A stretch of 64,000 nucleotides of DNA from Pollutimonas sp963712655 (GTDB taxonomy: Bacteria; Pseudomonadota; Gammaproteobacteria; Burkholderiales; Burkholderiaceae_B): the NCBI GenBank assembly GCA_963712655.1, contig CAVQIT010000002.1, positions 1 through 64,000 on the forward strand, given 5' to 3'. Below, one piece after another: positions 25,789 through 34,646 of the stretch. The translations under genes were made by a program, and so were the position numbers. Below the pieces are notes generated by a model. The model made no database searches. It had not been told where the DNA came from and saw nothing but the letters and a program-made list of their open reading frames with translations. Position 1 is the first letter of the stretch; each line of letters starts with the position of its first letter.

Positions 25789-26331
25789 ATGCCAATATTA
25801 AGCACCCACGATTCGATGATTTTTCTGGTCGATATGCAATCGGCGCTGCTGCCCGCCATCCACGACACCCGGCAAATCCTCGAACGCGCCGAGCGCTTGC
25901 TGCGCGCGGCGCAATTGCTGGGGGTTCCGGTGATTGCCACAGAGCACTGTGCCGACAAGATCGGCGCCACAGACCCTGTCCTGCGGCCATGGGTGGATCA
26001 TGTCATACCCAAAACGCATTTCGATGCCACGCGTGAAACGCATTTCAGGTCCGGTTTGCCTAGTGGACGCATCAATGTGTTACTCCTGGGCACGGAAGCG
26101 CACATCTGCGTGTTACAAACAGGCTTGGCCTTGTCCGGCCTGGGCCTGAATCCTATTCTTGTCACGGATTGCACCGGTTCGCGGCGCAGCGCGGACCAGC
26201 TTGCGGCATGTACCCGGTGGTCGCATCATGGCCTGGAGCAAATCAGTTCCGAAATGGCGATGTTCGAATGGCTCGAAACCCCGGCGCATCCGCAATTCAA
26301 GCAAGTTCTGGCTCTTCTCAAGCCGGCCTGA
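25789..26331 (+). CDS. Isochorismatase-family hydrolase
   Basis: 180-residue cysteine hydrolase fold. The catalytic triad is Asp15 (FLVDMQ), Lys75 (VIPKTHFDA) and Cys107 (GTEAHICVLQT). Closest to the YcaC/ISOC1-like group of uncharacterised hydrolases rather than true isochorismatases. A GGGGGG-rich ribosome-binding region precedes ATG 25789, 25 bp after ettA, suggesting co-transcription. Substrate unknown. Confidence 0.85.
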   Translation: MPILSTHDSMIFLVDMQSALLPAIHDTRQILERAERLLRAAQLLGVPVIATEHCADKIGATDPVLRPWVDHVIPKTHFDATRETHFRSGLPSGRINVLLLGTEAHICVLQTGLALSGLGLNPILVTDCTGSRRSADQLAACTRWSHHGLEQISSEMAMFEWLETPAHPQFKQVLALLKPA

Positions 26332-26443
26332 TTTTCCGGGATACAACTGTTGCGCAAGCTAACAAGCGTGTACAGCGATTATTGGTGTTAAGGTGAAGAA
26401 TCGGGTAACGTAAAACCCTGCTCGTATTGTTTTGGAGATAGAA

Positions 26444-26671
26444 ATGAAATTGACAACCTTGACTAGGCTGGGCGCCGTAAGTTTGCTGGCATTGGCTCTG
26501 GGGGGCTGCTCCTCTTGGGACAACATGAGCCATCGTCAGAAAAGCGCAGTGACTGGCGCCGGGATCGGCGGAGTAGGTGGCGCGGTGATCACGGGCGGCG
26601 GCATCTTGGGTACGGTCGGGGGCGCGGCCATAGGCGGCGTTATCGGCGATCAGGTAGGCAAGAACCGCTAG
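26444..26671 (+). CDS. Glycine-zipper lipoprotein (OsmB-like)
   Basis: 75 residues. Signal peptide ending in the lipobox LALGGC, so Cys would be lipidated; then SSWDNMSHRQKSAVTGAGIG and a glycine-zipper hairpin (GGVGGAVITGGGILGTVGGA, GGVIGDQVGKNR). This is the OsmB/glycine zipper 2TM type, usually outer-membrane-associated and often stress-induced. ATG 26444 was chosen because a GGAG lies 7 bases upstream; an upstream in-frame ATG at 26432 overlaps that site. Confidence 0.85.
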   Translation: MKLTTLTRLGAVSLLALALGGCSSWDNMSHRQKSAVTGAGIGGVGGAVITGGGILGTVGGAAIGGVIGDQVGKNR

Positions 26672-26696
26672 GCATTTCGCCTGTCTGGCCTCATGA

Positions 26697-26730
26697 AAAC
26701 CGGCTCGAATCGACCGAGCCGGTTTTTTTT
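26697..26730 (+). terminator. Rho-independent terminator of the lipoprotein gene
   Basis: AAACCGGCTCG (26697-26707) pairs with CGAGCCGGTTT (26715-26725), followed by TTTTT. Confidence 0.85.
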
Positions 26731-26758
26731 GCGGCTTCGGTTTCCTGGACCTTTATGA

Positions 26759-26833
26759 TGCCTAGGGATTCTCTGATCAAATCCACCCGAGGGCGGGTAT
26801 CAGATTCGGGCGATTTGATCAGAGGGTGCCTAG
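26759..26833. repeat. Small palindromic element, short copy
   Basis: A 60-bp core (26767-26826) with inverted ends: CTCTGATCAAATCCACCCGA on the left and TCGGGCGATTTGATCAGAG on the right. It is flanked by the 7-bp direct repeat TGCCTAG (26759-26765 and 26827-26833), a possible target duplication. The same ends bound a longer element at 54914-55067. It abuts the stop codon of minE (26830-26832). Confidence 0.75.
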
Positions 26834-27090
26834 CGAGTTTCCGGCTGGGGCATCTCGATTTTGACTTCGAGAATTTCCAGGGAGTCCTGACGTTCCAGAT
26901 TGACTTTGATGTCTTCGGGGTTGATCTTGACGTAACGCGAGATCACTTCGACAAGTTCTTTTTGCAAGCGGGGCAGGTAGTCGGGTGTGATGCCGTCGCC
27001 ACGTTCGTTAATGAGAATGAGCTGCAAGCGGTCTTTGGCGACGCTGGCGGAAGTCTTTTTTTCACCGAGCAGGAAAGACAGGAAAGACAT
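26830..27090 (-). CDS. minE: Cell division topological specificity factor MinE
   Basis: 86 residues; stimulates MinD ATPase and drives Min oscillation so that MinC inhibits division only near the poles. N-terminal membrane/anti-MinCD region MSFLSFLLGEKKTSASVAKD then RLQLILINERGD, followed by the topological-specificity domain (LPRLQKELVEVISRYVKINP). ATG 27090 lies one base after the minD stop. Its stop codon coincides with the direct repeat bounding the palindromic element. Confidence 0.95.
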   Translation of the reverse strand: MSFLSFLLGEKKTSASVAKDRLQLILINERGDGITPDYLPRLQKELVEVISRYVKINPEDIKVNLERQDSLEILEVKIEMPQPETR

Positions 27091-27091
27091 A

Positions 27092-27907
27092 TCACTTACC
27101 TCCGAAGAGGCGCTTGAACAGGCCGGGTTTTTCGTAGTCGACGAAGCGCAAGGGCATTTCTTCTCCTAGATAGCGCGCCACGATGTCTTGATAGGCGGCC
27201 GATACATCGCTGTCTCGTATGTGGATGGCTGGGACGCCTTGGTTGGATGCCTGCAAGACCGATTCGGATTCCGGCACGACGCCCAGCAGCTTGATGCGCA
27301 GGATGTCTTCGATGTCTTTCAGCGACAGCATTTCGCCATCGGCGACACGCTTGGGATTGTATCGAGTGAGCAGAAGAAACTCCTTGATGGGATCCTCGCC
27401 TTTTTCGGCACGGCGCGATTTGGAGGACAGAATCCCCAGGATGCGGTCGGAATCACGCACCGAAGAGACTTCCGGATTGGTAACCACCAGGGCATCGTCG
27501 GCAAAATACGATGCCATCAACGCCCCGGTTTCAATGCCGGCGGGCGAGTCGCACACAATGTATTCGAAGCCCATGTCGGCAAGGTCTTTAAGGGTTTTTT
27601 CCACACCCTCCTTGGTCAGGGCGTCTTTGTCGCGGGTTTGCGACGCAGGCAGTATGAACAGGTTTTCAAGCTGTTTATCGCGGATCAGCGCCTGGTTCAG
27701 GCTGGCCTCTCCCTGGATGACATTGACGAAATCATAGACCACACGGCGCTCACAACCCATGATCAGATCGAGGTTGCGCAAGCCGACGTCGAAGTCGATA
27801 ACCACCGTTTTATGGCCTCGCATCGCCAGCCCTGAAGAGAAGCTTGCACTGGTGGTTGTCTTACCCACCCCGCCTTTGCCGGACGTCACCACAACAATTC
27901 GCGCCAT
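27092..27907 (-). CDS. minD: Septum site-determining ATPase MinD
   Basis: 271 residues. Deviant Walker A KGGVGKTTTSASFS near 10-20, switch region DFDVGLRNLDLIMG and YIVCDSPAGIE, and a C-terminal amphipathic membrane-targeting helix ending KPGLFKRLFGGK. It recruits MinC and MinE to the inner membrane. It is the middle gene of minC-minD-minE, 109 bp after minC. Confidence 0.96.
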   Translation of the reverse strand: MARIVVVTSGKGGVGKTTTSASFSSGLAMRGHKTVVIDFDVGLRNLDLIMGCERRVVYDFVNVIQGEASLNQALIRDKQLENLFILPASQTRDKDALTKEGVEKTLKDLADMGFEYIVCDSPAGIETGALMASYFADDALVVTNPEVSSVRDSDRILGILSSKSRRAEKGEDPIKEFLLLTRYNPKRVADGEMLSLKDIEDILRIKLLGVVPESESVLQASNQGVPAIHIRDSDVSAAYQDIVARYLGEEMPLRFVDYEKPGLFKRLFGGK

Positions 27908-28016
27908 GACGATTGAGTTCCTTTAGTTTTGTAAATTGCGTAATCGTAAAGCAAAACAGCAGCAACGTTGCCCTATCTTGCCCTTATTTAACTTTTGCTT
28001 GGCAACAAAAAATATC

Positions 28017-28799
28017 TTAGGCCAGCGCTGTAATTTTTAGCTGGTCATCGTCCAGTTGCACAATGGTCGGCCGGTTCAGCAGGCTGGGATCGAGCCGCGT
28101 TTCTATGACCCGGTAGACCCCGGCGATGGCCAGCAGCTCTGGATCGAGCTGAGTCGCGAAAATGCGCGCGCTGGTATCGCCGCGCGCCCCGGCCATGGCC
28201 TTGCCGCGCAGGGGGCCGTAAACATGGATGTTGCCGTCGGCGATGATTTCCGCGCCCTGGCTGACTACGCCGATAACGATCAGGTCGGTGTTGCGCGCAT
28301 AAATGCGCTGGCCCGATCGCAGTTGGCGGTTGATCACCATGGCGGCCGGCGCTATTTCAGGGCTTGCCGCGGCAGGCAAGGTGCTGGGGCCGGTATTTTG
28401 CTGTCCCGGCGCTGGCGGTGCTACGACAGGCACATCCTGGTCGGCGACCGGCGCACTGGCCGGGCGCGGCGCGGGATTGGCCAGATCGACCGCCGCCAGG
28501 CCGCAGGCCTGGGCGGCCTGCAGATTGGCGCCTTGCGCCACGACACCCACGGGATGCAGGTTATGGGAGCTAAGAGCCTGCGTGAGCGCGGCCCAGTCCA
28601 GGGTCTGTTCGACCTGGCCGGCGTCGATGACGACCGGTTCGTTCTCGAAAAACGAACCGGCATCGCGCATGCGCTGCTCGAGCGCCTCGATAAGCTGCGC
28701 GGTATCGTGGCTGTGCAGCACGACGCGCACGGCATAGAGTGTGGCGCTTTTGAAATCCAGGGCCAATTGGCCCTTGCGGTTTGAAGAAGAATCGCTCAT
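28017..28799 (-). CDS. minC: Septum site-determining protein MinC
   Basis: 260 residues. FtsZ-polymerisation inhibitor. N-terminal FtsZ-binding domain, a proline/alanine-rich linker (PAPRPASAPVADQDVPVVAP), and the C-terminal beta-helix domain that binds MinD and dimerises: LRSGQRIYARNTDLIVIG, GAEIIADGNIHVYGPLRGKA, GDTSARIFATQLDPELLAIA. First gene of the min operon. The 109-bp gap to minD is longer than usual, but no gene is visible in it. Confidence 0.93.
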   Translation of the reverse strand: MSDSSSNRKGQLALDFKSATLYAVRVVLHSHDTAQLIEALEQRMRDAGSFFENEPVVIDAGQVEQTLDWAALTQALSSHNLHPVGVVAQGANLQAAQACGLAAVDLANPAPRPASAPVADQDVPVVAPPAPGQQNTGPSTLPAAASPEIAPAAMVINRQLRSGQRIYARNTDLIVIGVVSQGAEIIADGNIHVYGPLRGKAMAGARGDTSARIFATQLDPELLAIAGVYRVIETRLDPSLLNRPTIVQLDDDQLKITALA

Positions 28800-28841
28800 G
28801 TGTCGGTTTTCACAAATAAGAATTACACATTTGCTTACGCA

Positions 28842-30608
28842 TTAATTTTTCTGTACCCAGGAATCCCTGAGTGTAACGGCACGGTTGATAATGGGCTTTC
28901 CAATGGCGGATTCCTCGCGGTCCGCCACAAAATAGCCCAGTCGTTCGAATTGCCATGTTGTTCCCGGGGCGGCTTGCGTGCCGGGTTCCAGCCAGCCCTG
29001 CACAACCTGGCAGGAGTCGGGATTCAGGCCGGCCAGAAAGTCCTTGTCGCCCGCGTCGGGGTGAGGATCGGAAAACAGGCGATCATACATGCGTATTTCA
29101 GCCGGAATGGCGTGGGCCGCGCTGACCCAGGTGATAGCGCCCTTGACTTTCACCGAGTCGGACCCGGGCGTACCGCTTTTGGTGTCCGGCAGGTATTCGG
29201 CCTGTACTTCCACGACCCTGCCCTCGCCATCTTTGACGCAGCCGGTGCAGCGAATGACGTAGCCGTATTTCAGGCGCACCGTATTGCCGGGGAACAGGCG
29301 GAAATATTTTTTAGGCGGATCTTCCTGGAAATCGTCGCGTTCTATCCACAACTCGCGCGATATCGGAAATTCGCGCAGGCCTGCGGCGGGATCGTGCGGA
29401 TTGCGGGGAGCGTGGCAGAGTTCGGTCTGGCCTTCAGGGTAATTGGTGATGACCAGCTTGAGCGGATCGATGACCGCGACCGCGCGCGTGGCCTTGGGGT
29501 CCAGATCGTCGCGCAAGGCTTGCTCGAGCAGGCTGTAGTCGATGCGGGAGTCGGCCTTGGATACGCCCAGCCGTTCGCAGAACAGGCGTATGGCTTCGGG
29601 CGTGTAGCCGCGGCGGCGCAGGCCTGCCAGGGTGGGCAGGCGCGGGTCGTCCCAGCCGTTGACGTGGCCTTCGCGCACCAATTGCAGCAGTTTGCGTTTG
29701 CTGGTGACGACATAGCTGAGGTTGAGCCGCGCGAATTCATACTGCCTGGGCAGGGGCTGCGCCAATTGGCCCAATTCAGTCAAATGGTTCAGTATCCAGT
29801 CGTAGAACGGGCGCTGGTCTTCGAATTCCAGTGTGGCGATGCTGTGCGTGATGCCTTCCAGCGCGTCTTCCACAGGGTGCGCCCATGCATACATGGGGTA
29901 AATGCACCAGTCGGTGCCCGTGCGGTGGTGGGCCACATGCCGTATGCGGTACAGCACCGGGTCGCGCAGGTTGATGTTGGGCGATGCCATGTCGATCTTG
30001 GCGCGCAGGGCCAGGCTGCCGTCGGGATGCTTGCCTTCGCGCATTTCCTGCAGCAAGGCCAGGGATTCATCCGCGGGGCGATCGCGCCACGGCGAGTTCT
30101 TGCCTTTTTCGGTAAGGGTGCCGCGCATGGCGCGCATTTGCTCGGCGTTTTGTTCATCTACATAGGCGTGGCCCGCCCGCACCAGCGCCTGGGCAAACTG
30201 ATACATGTAGCCGAAATAGTCGCTGGCGAAATAGCAGTTTGATTCCGTGCCGTAATCCCAGTCGAAGCCCAGCCATTTCACCATCTCGATGATGGCGTTG
30301 ACGTACTCATCTTCTTCTTTTTCCGGATTCGTGTCGTCGAAACGCAAATGGCAGGCGCCCAGATAGTCGCGCGCCAGGCCGAAGTTCAGGCATATGCTTT
30401 TCGCATGGCCGATATGCAGATAGCCATTGGGCTCCGGCGGAAATCGGGTCCGGATACGGGCGGTGTCGATGTTGCCCGGTTGCTGCTCGGAGGCCGGTCC
30501 TGGTTTGCCCGACCAGCGCTTGCCGGCATAGCGGCCCTGGGCAAGGTCGTTATCGATGATAGTGCGCAAAAAATTCGAAACAGGAACAGGGCTGGGTACA
30601 GAAGTCAT
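28842..30608 (-). CDS. glnS: Glutaminyl-tRNA synthetase
   Basis: 588 residues from ATG 30608. Class I synthetase charging tRNA-Gln. HIGH-type motif in FPPEPNGYLHIGHAKSICLN, DDTNPEKEEDEYV, and the KMSKS-equivalent VVTSKRKLLQLV; the anticodon-binding beta-barrel domain follows with AHAIPAEIRMYDRLFSDP. I moved the start from an upstream frame to MTSVPSPVPVSNFLRTIID, which is the family beginning. It is divergent from the cytochrome bd-like genes. Confidence 0.95.
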   Translation of the reverse strand: MTSVPSPVPVSNFLRTIIDNDLAQGRYAGKRWSGKPGPASEQQPGNIDTARIRTRFPPEPNGYLHIGHAKSICLNFGLARDYLGACHLRFDDTNPEKEEDEYVNAIIEMVKWLGFDWDYGTESNCYFASDYFGYMYQFAQALVRAGHAYVDEQNAEQMRAMRGTLTEKGKNSPWRDRPADESLALLQEMREGKHPDGSLALRAKIDMASPNINLRDPVLYRIRHVAHHRTGTDWCIYPMYAWAHPVEDALEGITHSIATLEFEDQRPFYDWILNHLTELGQLAQPLPRQYEFARLNLSYVVTSKRKLLQLVREGHVNGWDDPRLPTLAGLRRRGYTPEAIRLFCERLGVSKADSRIDYSLLEQALRDDLDPKATRAVAVIDPLKLVITNYPEGQTELCHAPRNPHDPAAGLREFPISRELWIERDDFQEDPPKKYFRLFPGNTVRLKYGYVIRCTGCVKDGEGRVVEVQAEYLPDTKSGTPGSDSVKVKGAITWVSAAHAIPAEIRMYDRLFSDPHPDAGDKDFLAGLNPDSCQVVQGWLEPGTQAAPGTTWQFERLGYFVADREESAIGKPIINRAVTLRDSWVQKN

Positions 30609-30719
30609 ACGGGATAAGCAATGAAATGGCGGGCGAAGTAAGCATTTTGCCACGTTCAGGCACATTTGCCTGCCGCTTATCCCCATAAATGGCGAACTGG
30701 CTCTAAACTAGCGCACATT

Positions 30720-32060
30720 ATGACGTACTCGACCTTGTGGTTATCGCAAATCCAGTTCTATTCGAGCCTGGGCTTTATGTTGCTGTTTCTGGTCATAGAG
30801 CTGGGGCTGGCTTGGGTATTGCTGTATTTCAAGCTGCGCTCGCTGGGCGCGGACTATGCTCCCTGGACCGACGCCTATCGTTTCTGGGTGCGTGTGTTCG
30901 CGCTGGCTTTTATTTTAAGCTTCGCCGCCAGCATGCCTGTGCTGATCCAGTTCGGCAGCCTGTGGCCGGCGCTGATGGACAAAATCGGCAATGTGGCCGG
31001 TCCCTTGTTGGCCGCCGCCATTTTGTCGGCGTTCATTTTCAAATCGTGCTTTCTGGGCGCCATGCTGTTTGGGCAACGCTATGTGTCCGATAAAGTCCAT
31101 GCTTTGCTGGTTTTCATGGTGGCGGTGGGCGTGCTGGTATCGTCTTTCTGGCTGCTGGTGCTGCTGTCGTGGATGCACACGCCCGCCGGGGTCGATTGGG
31201 TCGACGGGCAATACCATGTACTGAACTGGACGGACGTATTGTTCAACCCCTCGCTACCCTGGTATGCCGGCCTTTTTGTCCTTGCCAGCGCTTTGACCGT
31301 TGCATTCCTGATGCTGGGTGTCGTGGCCGGGCAGACCTTGCGGCGGCCTATCGATGAAAGCGGCCGGCTGGTTTTCAAGATGGCCGCGCATATGGCCGGC
31401 GTTGCGGTTGTCTTGCTGGCTTTGACGGTTGCCGGCACGGCCCAGATGACAGCCAGGTACCAGCCCGCCAAGGCAGCGGCCGCGGCGGCGTATTGGCATA
31501 GCGGCCAGCAGCCCGATCTGGTCTTGTTTGCGCTGCCCGACGCGCGGGCCGCCGTCAATCGCTTTGCCTGGGTTTGGCGCGATGCCGGCAGCTTGTGGCT
31601 GGGTCGGGACGGTAATGGCGCCTTGCGCGGGCTGGATCATTTTTCCGGCATGACGCCGCCCGTGATCCTTACTTTCTGGTCTTTCCGCCTGGCCGTGGCG
31701 GCCGGCTTGCTGATGGCGCTGGCCGCGGTGTTCACCTTGTGGCGCGCCCGCCGCGTTCATTACGACCCTGGCGCGTTGTCGCGCGGATGGCGCCATATGC
31801 TGCGAGGCATGACCTTTTCCGGCTGGGTTCCGCTCCTGGCGGGACTGGCTTATCTCTTGTTCGGATCTTTTCCGTATGCGGTCACCGGCACCATTACGAT
31901 CAGCGAGATTACCGGCTCGACTCATTTCGATGTGCTGCTGGGCGGATATATTGCGTACCTGGCGTTTTACGGCGTGTTCCTGGCGGGTTTCCTGCAGTTG
32001 CTGCGGCATATTGCCCGCTATGGCGTCGTGCCCATAGCCAGAAGAAGGGGACGCGCATGA
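30720..32060 (+). CDS. CydA-like bd oxidase subunit I lacking heme ligands
   Basis: 446-residue membrane protein aligning over its length with cytochrome bd subunit I (e.g. QIQF near 10, QFGS 77-80, WMHTP 151-155, FWSFR 319-323), with a short Q-loop. Against E. coli CydA the heme-coordinating residues are all changed: His19 to Met20, His186 to Leu185, Met393 to Ala325, Glu445 to Leu373. The proton-channel glutamates are also changed, Glu99 to Ala100 and Glu107 to Lys108, and GRQPW becomes GSFPY. Canonical quinol:O2 reduction with three hemes therefore looks impossible. Heme-deficient CydA relatives are described in the bd superfamily; the subfamily here is unassigned. Overlaps the next gene (ATGA). 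Confidence 0.85.
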   Translation: MTYSTLWLSQIQFYSSLGFMLLFLVIELGLAWVLLYFKLRSLGADYAPWTDAYRFWVRVFALAFILSFAASMPVLIQFGSLWPALMDKIGNVAGPLLAAAILSAFIFKSCFLGAMLFGQRYVSDKVHALLVFMVAVGVLVSSFWLLVLLSWMHTPAGVDWVDGQYHVLNWTDVLFNPSLPWYAGLFVLASALTVAFLMLGVVAGQTLRRPIDESGRLVFKMAAHMAGVAVVLLALTVAGTAQMTARYQPAKAAAAAAYWHSGQQPDLVLFALPDARAAVNRFAWVWRDAGSLWLGRDGNGALRGLDHFSGMTPPVILTFWSFRLAVAAGLLMALAAVFTLWRARRVHYDPGALSRGWRHMLRGMTFSGWVPLLAGLAYLLFGSFPYAVTGTITISEITGSTHFDVLLGGYIAYLAFYGVFLAGFLQLLRHIARYGVVPIARRRGRA

Positions 32061-33130
32061 TGGACTCATTGGCCATCGCCTTGGGGGTGAACGCCCAGGA
32101 TCCCGCGTTCTGGATGCCGCTGGTGTTCATGGGCCTGTTTTTTGCGATCATCGTGGCGGGCACGGTGCTGGACGGTTTCGATATCGGGGTGGGTTGTCTG
32201 GCCTTGTTCGCCCCGGCCGACTTGCGTCCGCGCATGCTGTCATTGCTAAGCCCCTGGCGCGATGCGAACGAGTTCTGGCTGTTTCTGGGCCTGGGCCTGT
32301 TTGTGGCGGCCTTTCCCAATGCCTGGGGCAGCGTCATGGGCAAGCTGTATCTGCCTTTGTGCGTGCTGGCGCTGGGGGTGCTGCTGCGATCGGTATCGTT
32401 CGAACTGCGCTTGCGCGCTCCGCAAGAGCTGCAATCGCGCTGGCTATTCGGTTTCGGCCTGGGTTCGCTGATTACGGCGTTGGCGCACGGCCTGCTGCTG
32501 GCCCAGGTAGTGGTTACCTACGAAACTCATGGCGGCTACCTTTGGTTTTCCTTGTTTGTCGCCCTGAGCGCCGTGGCGGCTTACTGCCTGTTGGGGGCCG
32601 CCTGGCTGATCATGCGTGTGGCCGGCGAATTGCGCGCCCGCGCGGTCATGTGGGGCCGGCGCGCGGTGCGCTGGGCAGCGGCGGGGGCGGTGGGCGTTTC
32701 GGTGGTGCTGGCATTCGCCAATGCGGGTATTTTCCTTAAATGGAGCGACGGCCCTCAATGGCCGGCGGTGGTGGCGCTTTGGGCCTGCCTGCTGGCTTGC
32801 TTCGTGTCCATCGAAATGTGTTTTCAGCGCATGATCAACAGCAGCTACCGCACAACGGCTTTGCCGTTCGTGATGACGTTGCTGGTGTTCCTGATTACCC
32901 TGGGCGGATTGGGCTACAGTTTTTTTCCTTATCTGGTCCTGGACGACATCACCATCTGGGACGCCGCGGCGTCGGTGGATTCTATGCAACTGGTCCTGGC
33001 CGCCACGGTCGTGGCGCTGCCGGTGGCCTTGATTTTCAACATATGGGTGTATTGGCGCATGTTCGGCCTGTCCATAGCGCCAACGCCGCCCGCTTTCAAG
33101 GACAGGGCCGAGGGCAACGACCAGCTTTAG
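32057..33130 (+). CDS. CydB-like bd oxidase subunit II
   Basis: 357 residues, about eight to nine membrane segments. VAGTVLDGFDIGVGCLALF corresponds to TDGFDMGVG of CydB, and SPWRDANEFWLF to PHWDGNQVWLI, keeping the Asp and Asn but with Trp replaced by Arg. The end FFPYLVLDDITIWDAAAS and NIWVYWRMFG matches the CydB C-terminus. It starts at ATG 32057 in a 4-base overlap with the CydA-like gene. No CydX-type small ORF is evident afterwards; the gap to 33151 is 20 bp. Confidence 0.85.
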   Translation: MMDSLAIALGVNAQDPAFWMPLVFMGLFFAIIVAGTVLDGFDIGVGCLALFAPADLRPRMLSLLSPWRDANEFWLFLGLGLFVAAFPNAWGSVMGKLYLPLCVLALGVLLRSVSFELRLRAPQELQSRWLFGFGLGSLITALAHGLLLAQVVVTYETHGGYLWFSLFVALSAVAAYCLLGAAWLIMRVAGELRARAVMWGRRAVRWAAAGAVGVSVVLAFANAGIFLKWSDGPQWPAVVALWACLLACFVSIEMCFQRMINSSYRTTALPFVMTLLVFLITLGGLGYSFFPYLVLDDITIWDAAASVDSMQLVLAATVVALPVALIFNIWVYWRMFGLSIAPTPPAFKDRAEGNDQL

Positions 33131-33284
33131 GGTGAGTGGCACTCACTTCTGCCGCTGCGGACACGGCCATAGCACGGGATAGCGATGCGATTGCCCGGTG
33201 GCGCGAACCAAAGTGTCACGCCGTTTGGGTCGTCTGTTGGCGGTGTTTGTATTGTCTGCTGGCGATGTGCGTATTTCTAGTGCC

Positions 33285-33484
33285 GTCCGCCGGGGGTAAG
33301 GCCAGTGGGAGCCAGCCCGTCGGAGGTCGAGCAAGTGGAATCGTAGGGAGGCGTGCCGCCGAGGAGACCGAGAAGCACGACACCAAGCAGCGGCCGCCGG
33401 ACGAGATTAGCGCGCGCTGTCAGGCGCTGTGGGAGCCTGACCGGCCGACCGGGCTGGCTCCCACTGGCCTTACCCCCGGCGGAC
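33285..33484. repeat. S1 module of copy B, bounded by 19-bp inverted repeats
   Basis: GTCCGCCGGGGGTAAGGCC (33285-33303) and its exact complement (33466-33484), 200 bp in all. The interior is in the same orientation as both S2 modules and opposite to S1 of copy A. It is somewhat diverged from S2, so the two arms of copy B are not a recent duplicate. Confidence 0.82.
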
Positions 33485-34112
33485 TGTGGTGTCTTGTGGC
33501 CACGGTTGCCGGGACGGCTCGGATTCTTGCGCTTCGTCGGCTACAGGTTTTGGGGTCGAAAGAGTTTGCGGTGCCCGGCTCTCTCGCCCCTGCACGGGGC
33601 AAGAGGGCCATACGCGATTGCCGTAATGTGGAGGGTGTTTTCGTGCGCCGATCATGTCACGCAAGTGGGGGCTCGGTCATGCATCGGCCGCGAAATCCGC
33701 ATCGAAAAAAAGCGGCTGAAATGCCAGAACACAAAAATTCTGACACTCCCCTGCCCAATGATTTCGTGGCTGCTGTATCCCTTGATACGCTCACCCCCGC
33801 CTTCCAAAATCTGTGTAAGGTACTCACGGCCTCTGATCACAGCCCCCAGGCCCGTGATCACCTTGCACGGCAAGATCTGCGAGATTGCCCGTAATCCTGT
33901 CGAATCGACAGCCCCCGTCGCATGCCCAATATTGATTGGAATCGCGTCGACTCTATAGCAGCCACCGCATGCCCAACCGCGTAAGGCAATTTTCGGCCCA
34001 CCGTAGGGGCCGGAAATTGCCGGGCACTGTAACGTCTTCGATCAGCAACACACGACCTAACGAAGTGCAAGAACCCAGATCGTGCCAGCGACCGTGTTTG
34101 AGACACATCAGA
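33485..34112. repeat. Central segment M of copy B (inverted relative to copy A)
   Basis: 628 bp without IS. Left interior CTACAGGTTTTGGGGTCGAA corresponds to the right interior of copy A, and right interior CGTCTTCGATCAGCAACACA to its left interior. The switch points lie in the inverted repeat around TTCTTGCGCTTCGT(C/T)GG. A PAS-type fragment (ERIKGYSSHEIIGQ) is on the minus strand at 33751-33792. Confidence 0.78.
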
Positions 34113-34311
34113 GTCCGTCGGGGGTAAGGCCTGTGGGGGCCGGCCCGTCGGAGGCCGAGCAAGTGGAATCGTAGGGAGGCGAGCCGCCGAAGTGACCAAG
34201 AAGAACGCCACCAGGCAGCGGCCGCCGGACGAGATTAACGCGCGGTGTCAGGCGCGCAGGCGCCTGAACGGCCGACCGGGCTGGACGCCACAGGCCTTAC
34301 CCCCGACGGAC
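34113..34311. repeat. S2 module of copy B, bounded by 19-bp inverted repeats
   Basis: GTCCGTCGGGGGTAAGGCC (34113-34131) and its complement (34293-34311). Nearly identical to S2 of copy A over 199 bp. Confidence 0.85.
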
Positions 34312-34497
34312 GGCACTAGAAATACGAACTCCACCAGCAAATACGAACACCACCCACAAACAGTACGAACCTCGCCAGCAGACGATTCAAGCGATCACAG
34401 GCAAGATGAACTCGTCAGCAAACAATACGAACATCACCAGCAAACAATACGAATACCAACAGACGAAATACAAACACCGCCAGCAGACGACTCAAAC

Positions 34498-34646
34498 CTA
34501 GGAGCGTGGGCGGTAGAAAAACTCCAAGGCAATCACTTGCAACTCGGCCTTCCAGAATCGCTTACAAGCGATTTTTTCGAGAGTGCCAAGATACCCTGGA
34601 ATTACGAATTTTTAGGCGGCGGAATTTCTACCGCCCACGCTCCTAG
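34498..34646. mobile_element. MITE-like insertion in copy B
   Basis: 149 bp with perfect 22-bp terminal inverted repeats beginning CTAGGAGCGTGGGCGGTAGA (34498-34519 and 34625-34646). CTAG is itself a palindrome, so it may be part of the repeat or a 4-bp target duplication. The interior has no ORF but contains a hairpin AATCGCTTACAAGCGATT followed by TTTT. It is absent from the corresponding place in copy A. I cannot assign the transposase family that would move it. Confidence 0.75.

Noticed and set aside
28800..30242. Open frame of 480 codons on the plus strand
   Set aside because: Antisense to glnS, which carries its HIGH and KMSKS-type motifs.
33136..33894. Frame of 252 codons inside copy B
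   Set aside because: It reads through repeated sequence and mirrored segments and has no domain. In copy A the corresponding frame is broken by inversion and insertions.
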